Shown one piece after another: positions 25,861 to 37,200 of a DNA stretch of 64,000 nt (position 1 is the first letter of the stretch; each line of letters opens with the position of its first letter). Position numbers and translations under genes: made by a program. The stretch covers positions 92,590,723 to 92,654,722 of the forward strand of contig CM049309.1 of the NCBI GenBank assembly GCA_026874595.1. The letters run 5' to 3'. The notes beneath the pieces were generated by a model. The model was not told the origin of the DNA and did not search any database. It saw nothing but the letters and a program-made list of their open reading frames with translations. Source of the DNA: Sipunculus nudus (Eukaryota > Annelida > Sipuncula > Golfingiida > Sipunculidae).

Positions 25861-28590
25861 CCTTGTCTAATGAAGCCTGAGACTATGCTTGAACGCTCAG
25901 CACTGTGACCCTATCGCCATGTAATTAGTCTTACCCGTCCCGCCTATACAGTCAGATCTAATATTCAGGAGACTACCAAAACAGTTCACAACATTCAGCT
26001 TAATGTAGAGTAAAAGTGACATAATAAAAAGAGTGATTCGTTATACAAGCAGCTATGGCTAATGTTCTGATATTTAACGTTTCGCCTTATGACTATGCAC
26101 TGTATTGACTGCCCAAGTCTATGCTCGACTCCCTATAAAGCATTGTGACTCTATAACCACAAAATTAGGCTTATCTGTTCGCCTATACAGTCAGATCTAA
26201 TATTCAGGGGACAATCAATAAACAGTGTACAACATTCAGCTTAATGTAAAATAAAAGTGTTATAAATGAAGAGTGATTCAATATGAACTTGTGTCTAATG
26301 ATTTAAAATTTACTGTTTAGCTTCATGACTATGCACTTGATTGAACGTCCAAGTCTATGCTGAACCCCTTAGCATTGTGACTCTATCACCACGAAATTAG
26401 TCTTATCTGTTCGCCTATACAGTCAGATCTAATATTCAGGGGACAATCAATAAACAGTGTACAACATTCAGCTTAATGTAAAATAAAAGTGTTATAAATG
26501 AAAAGAGTGATTCAATATGAACTGGTGTCTAATGATTTAAAATTTACTGTTTAGCTTCATGACTATGCACTGTATTGAACGTCCAAGTCTATGCTGGCCC
26601 CTTTAGCATTGTGACTCTATATCAACATGAAATTAGTCTTATCTGTTCCACCCATACAGTCAGATCTAATATTCAGGGAACAATCAATAAACAGTGTACA
26701 ACATTCAGCTTAATGTAAAATAAAAGTGTTATAAATTAAAAGAGTGATTCAATATGAACTTGTGTCTAGTAATTTAAAATTTAATGTTTAGCTTCATGAC
26801 TATGCACTGTATTGAACGTCCAAGTCTATGCTGGCCCCTTTAGCATTGTGACTCTATCAACATGAAATTAGTCTTATCTGTTCCACCCATACAGTCAGAT
26901 CTAATATTCAGGGGACAATCAATAAACAGTGTACAACATTCAGCTTAATGTAAAATAAAAGTGTTATAAATGAAAAGAGTGATTCAATATGAACTTGTGT
27001 CTAATGATTTAAAATTTAATGTTTAGCTTCATGACGATGCACTGTATTGAACGTCCAAGTCTATGCTGGCCCCTTTAGCATTGTGACTCTATCAACATGA
27101 AATTAGTCTTATCTGTTTCACCCATATAGTCAGATCTAATATTCAGGGGACAATCAATAAACAGTGTACAACATTCAGCTTAATGTAAAATAAAAGTGTT
27201 ATAAATGAAAAGAGTGATTCAATATGAACTTGTGTCTAGTAATTTAAAATTTAATGTTTAGCTTCATGACTATGCACTGTATTGAACGTCCAAGTCTATG
27301 CTGGCCCCTTTAGCATTGTGACTCTATCAACATGAAATTAGTCTTATCTGTTTCACCCATATAGTCAGATCTAATATTCAGGGAACAATCAATAAACAGT
27401 GTACAACATTCAGCTTAATGTAAATAAAAGTGTTATAAATGAAAAGAGTGATTCAATATGAACTTGTGTCTAGTAATTTAAAATTTAATGTTTAGCTTCA
27501 TGACTATGCACTGTATTGAACGTCCAAGTCTATGCTGGCCCCTTTAGCATTGTGACTCTATCAACATGAAATTAGTCTTATCTGTTTCACCCATATAGTC
27601 AGATCTAATATTCAGGGAACAATCAATAAACAGTGTACAACATTCAGCTTAATGTAAATAAAAGTGTTATAAATGAAAAGAGTGATTCAATATGAACTTG
27701 TGTCTAGTAATTTAAAATTTAATGTTTAGCTTCATGACTATGCACTGTATTGAACGTCCAAGTCTATGCTGGCCCCTTTAGCATTGTGACTCTATCAACA
27801 TGAAATTAGTCTTATCTGTTCCACCCATACAGTCAGATCTAATATTCAGGGGACAATCAATAAACAGTGTACAACATTCAGCTTAATGTAAAATAAAAGT
27901 GTTATAAATGAAAAGAGTGATTCAATATGAACTTGTGTCTAGTAATTTAAAATTTAATGTTTAGCTTCATGACTATGCACTGTATTGAACGTCCAAGTCT
28001 ATGCTGGCCCCTTTAGCATTGTGACTCTATCAACATGAAATTAGTCTTATCTGTTCCACCCATACAGTCAGATCTAATATTCAGGGGACAATCAATAAAC
28101 AGTGTACAACATTCAGCTTAATGTAAAATAAAAGTGTTATAAATGAAAAGAGTGATTCAATATGAACTTGTGTCTAGTAATTTAAAATTTAATGTTGAGC
28201 TTCATGACTATGCACTGTATTGAACGTCCAAGTCTATGCTGGCCCCTTTAGCATTGTGACTCTATCAACATGAAATTAGTCTTATCTGTTTCACCCATAT
28301 AGTCAGATCTAATATTCAGGGAACAATCAATAAACAGTGTACAACATTCAGCTTAATGTAAATAAAAGTGTTATAAATGAAAAGAGTGATTCAATATGAA
28401 CTTGTGTCTAGTAATTTAAAATTTAATGTTTAGCTTCATGACTATGCACTGTATTGAACGTCCAAGTCTATGCTGGCCCCTTTAGCATTGTGACTCTATC
28501 AACATGAAATTAGTCTTATCTGTTCCACCCATACAGTCAGATCTAATATTCAGGGGACAATCAATAAACAGTGTACAACATTCAGCTCAA
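25860..28590. repeat. ~235-base tandem satellite, about 12 units
   Basis: The landmark GTCAGATCTA occurs at 25951, 26190, 26422, 26659, 26894, 27129, 27364, 27598, 27832, 28067, 28302 and 28536. Spacing is 239, 232, 237, then 234-235. Units from about 26650 rightwards are almost identical, while those to the left and beyond 28590 are diverged. Runs of adjacent units share variants (CATATAGTC versus CATACAGTC), suggesting multi-unit duplication. No coding frame spans the units. Confidence 0.95.
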
Positions 28591-29139
28591 AACACGATGT
28601 TTCTAGATACATAAATAAGACATTTCCGTTTTAATTTCTGAAGTGATAACTTGGTTTATCTAAAGTATATCTATAAATAATTGCCTCAAGAATATGTATA
28701 CATAGTGTTTCAAGTTTAAGTCTATGCCTCGGATGATGGCATATGCAGTGAATCTGTCACCCAGAACTATATTTAAAATTTGCAACACACAGCAGGACGA
28801 TCTAATATTTAGGACTGAGAACTATCAAAATACAAAGACAACCATAAATCAAATTACACCTGATAAAGTGAGAACTGAAAAACTCATAGAATTCTTATTT
28901 ACAATACAAAATGAAATGTCACAAAATAAAAAAAATATACATTCTGTCATTATTTTTTATAATCATATATAAAGACGTTTTACATTTTTTTTTAGAAGCA
29001 TATATAGTAATAAAATAAAATTCTTCGACGTTTAACTTCTTACTGTCATCCTGAGCGTTTCCGCATGGCCTCTCCACAGCTTGTGACACTGCTAGCGTTT
29101 CTTGATGGACACATCAGGACCACAGGGATTGTAGAGGCG
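28591..29139. other. LTR element interior, right edge
   Basis: A strongly decayed satellite unit is visible around 28710-28830 (AAGTCTATG, then GATCTAATATTTAGGA). The rest is AT-rich without a credible frame. Confidence 0.55.
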
Positions 29140-29244
29140 TCAGTTTCGGCAGCGTATTTGATTTTTGTTCGCTTTCATGTGCTTGAACACTGCTCTCTCC
29201 GTTGGTGCAGGAGTTTTTCTATCTCTAGGCGTGTGATCTGACAT
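29140..29244 (-). CDS. Short leader ORF of the LTR element, 34 codons
   Basis: The first ATG after the primer-binding-like site (minus strand, 29244) opens a 34-residue frame starting MSDHTPRDRKTPAP, rich in basic residues, and stops at 29140. Its position is where gag would begin. It has no recognisable gag or zinc-knuckle motif and may be a gag remnant, a leader peptide or chance. Confidence 0.25.
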   Translation of the reverse strand: MSDHTPRDRKTPAPTERAVFKHMKANKNQIRCRN

Positions 29245-29272
29245 TTTAGTTCGACCTGGCACGCGACGCCAA

Positions 29273-30081
29273 TGTAAACTTATATTTCTTTACTATATAA
29301 ACTTCGTCTTTCTCCCACTCACGCTCTCGTTCAAGCAAGTTTGTGGCGCTTGTGGCACACAGCCACAACACACAAATTCGGTAACTTAGGTAACCATTTT
29401 TTATTCTTCTTGTATTAAGTATACGATAAAAATGTCCAAACACAGAAACTGTCCTAGGTGCCGAGTCGCCAAAGTGGAAATCTCCCCCACACATAATTAT
29501 ACCATGGTTTTTGTTCTCTCTCTCGATCATTTGAATATAACCAATAACATCCCCCATTCATTCCATTGGTCAGATGGGTGAGGTGAACTCCACCCCCTAT
29601 ACTGGCCAATGAAAATGAGAGTTTGTTGATTATACCCTGACATATACAAGGTCTACATACAGTGTAATTATACGTTATCCTGATATCATCTATCTGTGTG
29701 TGCTCTTAGCTGACCAAACATCACGGGACCCCCCATTAGTGGTCACCCTGATGAGATCAACAGCTTTACCCTGATGAGATTAACAGATTAGGATCTGGCC
29801 TGTACAAATACGGGACCCAGTGACCATGACTAGGAGATTATGCAATCAGTACCCAGGCATCATGGAACAAAGGCTTGTTATACATGTGTGATATGTCACA
29901 AGGTAATGCAGAGGTTTGAATGTATACGAAAGATTAAATTCACAAAATCAGTAAAGTTATAATCATAATTAAAATATTCCTATTATTCAGAACAGCTGCA
30001 AATGAGAGAGAGAAGCCCATTGAACTCATTAAGTGTGACATGAAATACAAGAATATACAACCTATCATGCCAAATCTTACA
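29273..30081 (-). repeat. LTR, right copy (5' LTR in element orientation)
   Basis: 809 bases, about 99.6% identical by eye to the left copy apart from a four-base insertion. Starts TGTAAACTTATA on the plus strand and ends CAAATCTTACA. The adjacent inside sequence carries the primer-binding-like site (about 29255-29271). Confidence 0.85.
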
Positions 30082-30960
30082 CCTTGGGTTTAATCGTCGA
30101 CTCCCGCTTAAAATGGAAGGATCATGTAGATTATATTTACGATAAAATTATCACAAAATTACATGTCCTTTACCGACTTAGCAAGTTTCTTCAAACACCA
30201 ACTTTAAAACTTATATATCATTCTCTTATTCAAAGCCATATTGATTACTGTATTTCTGTTTGGGGTGGATGCTCGAAAACGTACAAGTAAAAAATCCAGA
30301 GACTCCAAAATAAAGCTGCCCGTATTGTTACTAAAAACTTCGATATAAATATCTCTACAGCATCATTAATAATTCAGTTAGGTTGGATGACCGTGGAACA
30401 GAGATATCGCTATTTTGTAAATCTTTTAGTTTTTAAATGTTTATTTGGTGATTCACCTCCTACTTTTAGACATGGCCTCAAATATGCACGTAACCCATAC
30501 AATACACGACACACGACCAGTGGCAATCTTGCCATCATAAAACCAAGAACTGACAGATTTAAATCAAGCTTTCTTTACGCAGGCCCGCATCACTGGAACC
30601 AACTTCTCAATAATCTAAGACATGTAACTGATGTTAAGCGTTTTAAACAACTATATAAATCCTTTCTATGATGATTTCAATGTTTTAAACTCATAATTTC
30701 AGTTACTCGACCTTTATAATTGTATATGATTACATTTGTGTTATATGTAGCTATCTATGTTTTAAATATGTGTATGTTTAGATCATTGTTTTTAACATTT
30801 TATTTATTTTCAATGTCTATTTTAATATGAGTATGTAATGTATATCTCCTTGTCAATGTATATTTCTCGGTGATATTTCCAGGACCCCATCGAAAAACAG
30901 CTGAACATGCTGAATGGGCCATCCTGGTAAAATATATGTATAAATAAATAAAAATAAATA
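30082..30960 (+). pseudogene. LINE reverse transcriptase 3' part and tail
   Basis: Resumes the LINE frame after the LTR element: GLIVDSRLKWKDHVDYI (a typical post-palm segment), then a C-terminal region with YHSLIQSHIDYCISVWGG, IQRLQNKAARIVTK and a final block ending KRFKQLYKSFL at 30671. One in-frame stop occurs at 30288-30290. After the stop there is a roughly 270-base 3' untranslated region with CTGAATGGGCCATCCTGG and a TAAATAAATAAA tail. The tail fits the CR1/Jockey style; the clade is not certain. Confidence 0.85.
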
Positions 30961-31041
30961 AAATGGGCTAAACACACTGGCCTTAGCTGTATATTGATTT
31001 ATATAACATTTCAAAAGTCGGAATATTATTTCAATATAATT

Positions 31042-31061
31042 TATATAAAGTACGCATGCGC
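31042..31061 (+). promoter_or_regulatory. Candidate ASNSD1 core promoter (TATA-like and NRF1-like)
   Basis: TATATAAAG at 31042-31050 is followed by ACGCATGCGC at 31052-31061, which matches nine of ten bases of the NRF1 palindrome. They lie 147-166 bases upstream of the ATG in the non-repeat strip between the LINE tail and exon 1. Motif-based only; an upstream untranslated exon cannot be excluded. Confidence 0.35.
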
Positions 31062-31207
31062 TAAGCCTTCGGTAAAGCCTAAAGGCGCTTTGAAGAGAGA
31101 ACATAATTTTCAAAACACGTCACACGCCTTTTACCCATCGAGACAGGTTAAACAGATGACCAGAAACATTTAATTTGCTGATCTTGATCATCTCTGCATC
31201 TGGCTTA

Positions 31208-31273
31208 ATGTGTGGTATTTGTCTTACACTTTGGATCGGGAACAGCGCTCCAAGCTGTTCGGATCGTGACCAG
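31208..31273 (+). CDS. ASNSD1: ASNSD1 exon 1
   Basis: Residues 1-22, beginning MCGICLTLW. The start is fixed by the family: Cys2 must become the N-terminal nucleophile after Met removal, so the non-ATG in-frame extension back to 31175 is rejected. Donor CAG/GTCAGT, phase 0. A five-codon upstream ORF (ATG at 31156) precedes it. Confidence 0.85.
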
Positions 31274-34200
31274 GTCAGTTCAGTTGTACTGCTGAGCGAT
31301 AATTGGGGTTTTTGTGGGGTTTGTTTACAAATTCTTGACGACCTGATATATTCAGTTACATGTTTATGGTAAATGGTCATCAGTGCGGGATACTTTATTC
31401 AATGAACAGCATTAATAAACATTATTTTCTCATTTTAAATGATATTTCAGGTGTTCTTAAATATAACGTCCATCTTCAGTCATTTAAAATATTACCGCCA
31501 GATGACAGCACCGTACGGGCAGATGAGAAATCCCGTCACATCACTGATCTTTCTTCTCTTTTCAAACAAGGGGCTTGTCCCTGTCTTTATATGAGTTAGG
31601 GGAGGATAACACTATGTATATCAGATATACATGTTGTTAAATACATATAATATTTTGTTTAGTGCATAAAAAAATATTAAAAATCAGTTAATTATTATCC
31701 AGGGATGGAAGTTGCACACCTAAAATTCTAATTACTATGCAGTTTTTTAGCTCAGCTGACTGAAAGTCAAGTGAGGTAACGGAATGGCGATTTGTCCATT
31801 GGCCGTCCATTTGTCCAGCTGTCTAGCCATCCGTTAGCAAGGCACAAATTGGAACCACTGGCCCTAGAAATTTTTATGTGAACATACAGGGAGGTCAATA
31901 AAACATCTCCTTGGAAACCTGAAATTAGGTCACTGTGACCTATATCCTATGACCTATGGGGCTTGTAAGTTCCCCTGAGAATTATTAAAATTTTGATACA
32001 AAACCTCCAGTATCTTGAAAATTAATGCACAGATTGCTATGAATCTTGTCTGGAATATTGACTTTGACCAGGTTGTCAGTTCCTGAAAATGGTGGTGCCA
32101 CCTATGTTTTTTCTTATTTTACGATTTGTTTAGCAAACCTGTTAGCTTATGTGATAGTGCGGCGTAGTCCGTCTGCCGTCCAAGGTTGGCTGTCTGCCAT
32201 CCATGGCTGTAAGTCAGAAACCGTTGGAGCTAGCAGCTCCAAATTACATGTAAGAATTAGTAACATGTGAAACTTGATGCCCTAGGGAAGGGCTTTCTTA
32301 AGTTTATTTAAATGGTCCCTGTTTAATGACTTTTGGCTGAGTTATGGGAAGCTGAATATAGTCAAATGTTATAGCAGCCATTTCTGCTCAGTGGCTACAA
32401 AGATCTTCTTCTCAAAAACCACTGGGTCAAATTCTTTAATCTTACTCATGAATGAACCTTAGATGTTGGTAATTCAAATTTGTTCAAATGGTTTTGATTC
32501 AGTGATTTTCTTATATTTTATACAGGAAAAGTTAAAAAAAAGATATAAAAATCTTATTCTCCGAAACTGTTCAGCCAAATTGTCCAATATTTCACAGAAA
32601 TGATCCCTAGATCTCTGGCAAATTTGTTTGAAAGGCTCCAGTTCGGTGATTTTTGCATGCTAAAATTACAGTCTCAGAAACGGCTGGAGCTATCATCATC
32701 AAATTTAATGTAAATGTTGGTCACTTGAGTCATATCTGAAATTGAGGTATTGGTGGCGCCACCTGCGTTGGTCTCTTTGAGCGGGGGTCAAAGGTGGCCT
32801 AAGCATACAGAGGGCTACCAAAAACTTCTTCTGTGAAAGCGTAATGCCAAATTGTTTAATATTGCACAGAAATGATCCTAGGGAAGTGCTTTCTTAAGTT
32901 TATTTAAATGGTCCCTGTTTAATGACTTTTGGCTGAGTTATGGGAAGCTGAATATAGTCAAATGTTATAGCAGCCATTTCTGCTCAGTGGCTACAAAGAT
33001 CTTCTTCTCAAAAACCACTGGGTCAAATTCTTTAATCTTACTCATGAATGAATCTTAGATGTTGATAATTCAAATTTGTTCAAATGGTTTTGATTCAGTG
33101 ATTTTCTTATATTTTATACAGGAACAGTTAAAAAAAGATATAAAAATCTTATTCTCCAAAACTGTTCAGCCAAATTGTCCAATATTTCACAGAAATGATC
33201 CCTAGATCTCTGGCAAATTTGTTTGAAAGGCTCCAGTTCGGTGATTTTTGGCCGAGTTACAGGAGGTTAAACTTTGTCATCTGTGCAAAAAGGCATACTA
33301 AACTTAAAATCTCAGAAACAGTTGGAGCTGTCATCACCAAATTTTATGCCAATGTTTGTCACATGAGTCATATCTGAAATTGAGGTGTTGGTGGAGCCAC
33401 TACATTGATCTGTTTTTTTTTTAAAAATGTAAGTTTAGACTCTTCTAGCTTATACACTGTTTTTTTTAAGAAACTGTTAAGCTGATTGGTTTTAACTTTA
33501 CAAGAATTGTTCTTTGGTATTGTTCTGTAAGTTTTATAAGAATAGATTGGGTAAATGCAGCTTTAAAAAAGCAGTGTAGCCTATTGAAAATGGCTTTCAG
33601 TGTTTGGAAACAGATTTGGCAGCATGCCAAGTTTCAACATGTCAAGTCAAGAGGTCAATCAGTGCACTCAGGTGCAGTCCAGACATCACCATGGCAACTG
33701 ACCTGGCTCTGCCTGGTGTCAAGATACAGTCTAGATGTCTAGACACACCGTCTAGACATCTAGAACCTGCCAACTGTGTCAGATTTTACAAAAGGTTAAG
33801 TTACGCTTTGCATCTATAAATAACTTTGGCAGACTGCCAACCATTTCAGATTTGCCAACAGGTCAAGTTTCAGTCTGTAAGTGCCAGTGGTAAGTTTCAG
33901 TCTGTAAGAGTGGCACATTAGGTACCCTTGACCTGGGGGAAAGCTGAGCCTCTATTGCCAGGATGCATGAATAGGTGTGACTCAATACCAAGGCTAAAAG
34001 AGGAACTTGTTCTTAGATTTTATAGGGAAAAAGCTAAAAAACATTTTAAAATGTTCATCTCCGAAACCATGCTGCCAAATTGTCTGTTCATCTGTCCCCC
34101 AATCCCTTCCTGGCAAAAAGGACATATCTGAAATATCCTGACTGATACATCGTAGTTTTAAAATGTCATAGTCCGAAAGTGCAGGTTCAAAACGTCCATT

Positions 34201-37200
34201 TGGCTGAAATCATAATGACTAAGGTAGATATTCAGGACATCAGTATCAGAGGATCAGTATTAAATTTTAAAAATAAACATTCATACTCCCAAACTTTGCA
34301 CAGGTTTGCATTTGGCCTGTAGGCCTTGTTCTGTTTTTGAGACTGTCAAATGATAGTAAATTATGTCAGTTTCTCAGATTTGGTTTCATCTAGTGTCCCA
34401 AAACCTGGTGTTTTTATTGATTATGACTGGCTCTTCAGCCCTTAAGACTGGTGGTGCCACCTGTATTTTTTCCATTTTTATGCATTTTTCTTTATTTTGA
34501 GATTGCCAAATTATATTGATACTATCAGATTTACAACTGTGGGTACATTTAGTATCCTGAAACATTGTGTGTTTGTAAGGGCCCAGCTTGATTAAGCAGA
34601 TGCCCTATAGTAATCATCCTGTCCAGCTGTCTGTCCATCTGTTTGTGTGTTTGTCTTTCTGTATGTCTGTCAAATTTGTTTCCTGATGATAACTCCAGTT
34701 TGGATTGATATATGGATTTCAAACTTTACTTATATATGGCCCACCTTGAAAACAAGAACGCTATTGATTTTGGGGTTGTGAGGTCAAGGTCACAGAACTA
34801 CTTATTTAGAAAGACTGTAGATACATTTTGAGCCAATCTTTTCATACCAAACCTTCCATTTTGCACATATAGCTGAGCTGCCAATAGGGGAAGAATATGA
34901 CTGATATTTGGGTCACAAGGTCAAAGATCAAGGGGCTATCTGTCCACATTTTTTTTCCAGAAGATAACTCCAGGTTGGATCGAAATATTGGTTTAAAACT
35001 TGACTTCATATGGCCTACTAAATTAATAACTCTGTTGATTTTGGGGTCATAAGATCAAAGATCAAGATCACAGAACCTACATCTTTAAACGGATTGTGGA
35101 TTCTGATTAATTTTGGGGTCACAAGGTCAAAGGTTAAGGTCACAAGACCCATCCATATACAAATTAGTTTATAGATGATAGCTCCAGTTTGGGTAGACAG
35201 ATTGGCTTCAAACTTGATCACAGGATCCAAATTTTGAAAAAAAAAACTTTTAAACATATCCTAAAAGACAAATTTAGCTGAGAGCGTCAAGACCCATGGG
35301 TCCCTAGTTTAACAATAATATCGGATCAAATACTGTGGTTGTCTTCTTATTTGCGGTGGTTTCAAATTCGCAATATTTGAGGTCGCTCTCTGACCGCAAA
35401 ATTGAAACCACGCAGATTTAATGCATATATACCAGACCATGATAATTAATTTCAGAAGCTGCCGATAGTTTGCAACAGTTGAGATTTATCTTCAGCTACA
35501 TAGTGATGTCCATTGAGCCTGGTACATATACGTTAAATGATTCAGGGAGAATGACAGGGTCCATTTAAAATAATATTGGTTGGCTTAGATGCAAAAACCG
35601 TGACCCTTTGCAAGTGCGTGCTAATGCCAGCAGACGTGCCTGACAAATTTTCCTGTCCCCCGGTACATGACTAGAAAGTGTCAGTGCCCGCTGGGCAGTA
35701 ATATTAAAAATTACGTGTATGTGTGCCCAGTTAGATGACATCCAGTGCCACTTAAATGAATATTGAGTAGAAGTACTCTTTCACATTGTACCGTATTTAG
35801 TCCTGTAAATGAATAAAATTTGCCACTAAAGTAGTGAAAGTAGCCGCTAGGGTTGCGCCAACTTGTAACTGTATAAAGAACTAATTCTGTGAAATCATGA
35901 CTCGCCAAACGATGTACGATTGGCTAGTGATGACGTGAATTTTGAATATATTTGAAAGGTCACAGTTCATTTTGGGGCCAAAGAGCTGTAAAACAGTGGA
36001 ATATTATGTTTTGCTTCAGATTTTAACTGTAAAAAAACTGAATACGATTCCTTCTTCCACCTATATGGAAGTAATTAGCAACATAAATGGCACACATTAA
36101 TCTGGGCACATCCCTGCCTTTGATACTGAAACAAGGGGGCTACCTACAGGCTAACTGCATTAAATGCGGTGATATCCAGGATCCTGGATACCGCCGCATA
36201 AAAAGCTTCAGAGTAAACTGGAGAACTTAAAACCTTTGTCAGGAAAAAAATCATGTAAAATCAAATATTGCATTTATGACAAGGAAACTGTAAGAAATCT
36301 AAGGAAGTTCTTTATTCGAATGAACATGAAATTCAGCTAAATATTATGTGTTTGTATATAAACAAGACTCACTTTTAAAACTTCGTAACCCTGTCTCAGA
36401 ATCTGAAACAATGAACTGTGTGACCTTTGCTCGCTGAGCCAACACGGCCCGTTACCACTGGTTACACAGGTAGCTGCCGACCAGCCGTGGCGGGGGGAAA
36501 ATCCAGAGCAAACATCGTTCCCCATGTATCACCGTTTATTAGGACAATGTATATTCTTCTAATCAACATTTAACGTGGACAAACACTATCTGAGTGGTAT
36601 GTTATATTCGCATTTGATAAGAATATCTTTATTTTATAAGGCATAACACATTTTTAGACGAAATATAAGAATTTAATTGTCATGTGGAATGTCTCCAGTT
36701 TCCTCAAATCATGTTCTAGGGCTCTCGCACAGCGAAGCGTAGTAAGAGAGCATGTGAGCTAGGGCTACCTACAGGCATCCCTTGTTGGTTGAGCAGGTGA
36801 TTACGACTCGACTTATAATTAACAGGAGTAAGATACCCTTGTCAAGACAGTTTCCCTAAACAAACTTAATATACGGTTTTGTAGTTACAGGTTGGTTTCT
36901 CGACACACCTTAATAACATGTGAGTTGTTTTTAATGAGCCTCAGCCCTGAACTAATTACAGGTCAATGCTTCCCGCAGGTGTCTCCTCAGCCGTCTGTGA
37001 ATGTTCGAACATGCGATATCCGGACAGAGAAATAGTAGACCTAAATAATAGTGAAATCACTGGTTAATGAAATAATTTTTGATAATAAAATACACTACTA
37101 GACCAATGATAGAGCGCGAAAAAGGAACCCCGTGAAACTTTTAAGAATATAAAAAACACGAAAATTCAGCCCCGCCAATATAAAGGCAACCACAGTAGCT

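Larger units (their letters stand above)
23856..30081 (-). mobile_element. Non-autonomous LTR-type retroelement with satellite interior
   Basis: Bounded by near-identical direct repeats (23856-24660 and 29273-30081) that begin TG and end CA, and flanked by CCTT on both sides (23852-23855 and 30082-30085). Orientation is minus: one base inside the right LTR the complement reads TGGCGTCGCGTGCCAGG, a primer-binding-like site, and each LTR has AATAAA on the minus strand. The interior (24661-29272) has no gag, protease, integrase or reverse transcriptase frame. Most of it is a ~235-base tandem array. It therefore resembles LARD/TRIM-type derivatives that depend on another element for movement. The element lies inside a LINE ORF. 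Confidence 0.85.

Noticed and set aside
25860-28590. CRISPR-like array
   Set aside because: Repeats are contiguous 235-base units without spacers, in animal DNA.
31175-31372. Longer ORF starting upstream of ASNSD1 exon 1
   Set aside because: It begins at a non-ATG codon and would bury the catalytic Cys2; it also reads past the splice donor at 31274.
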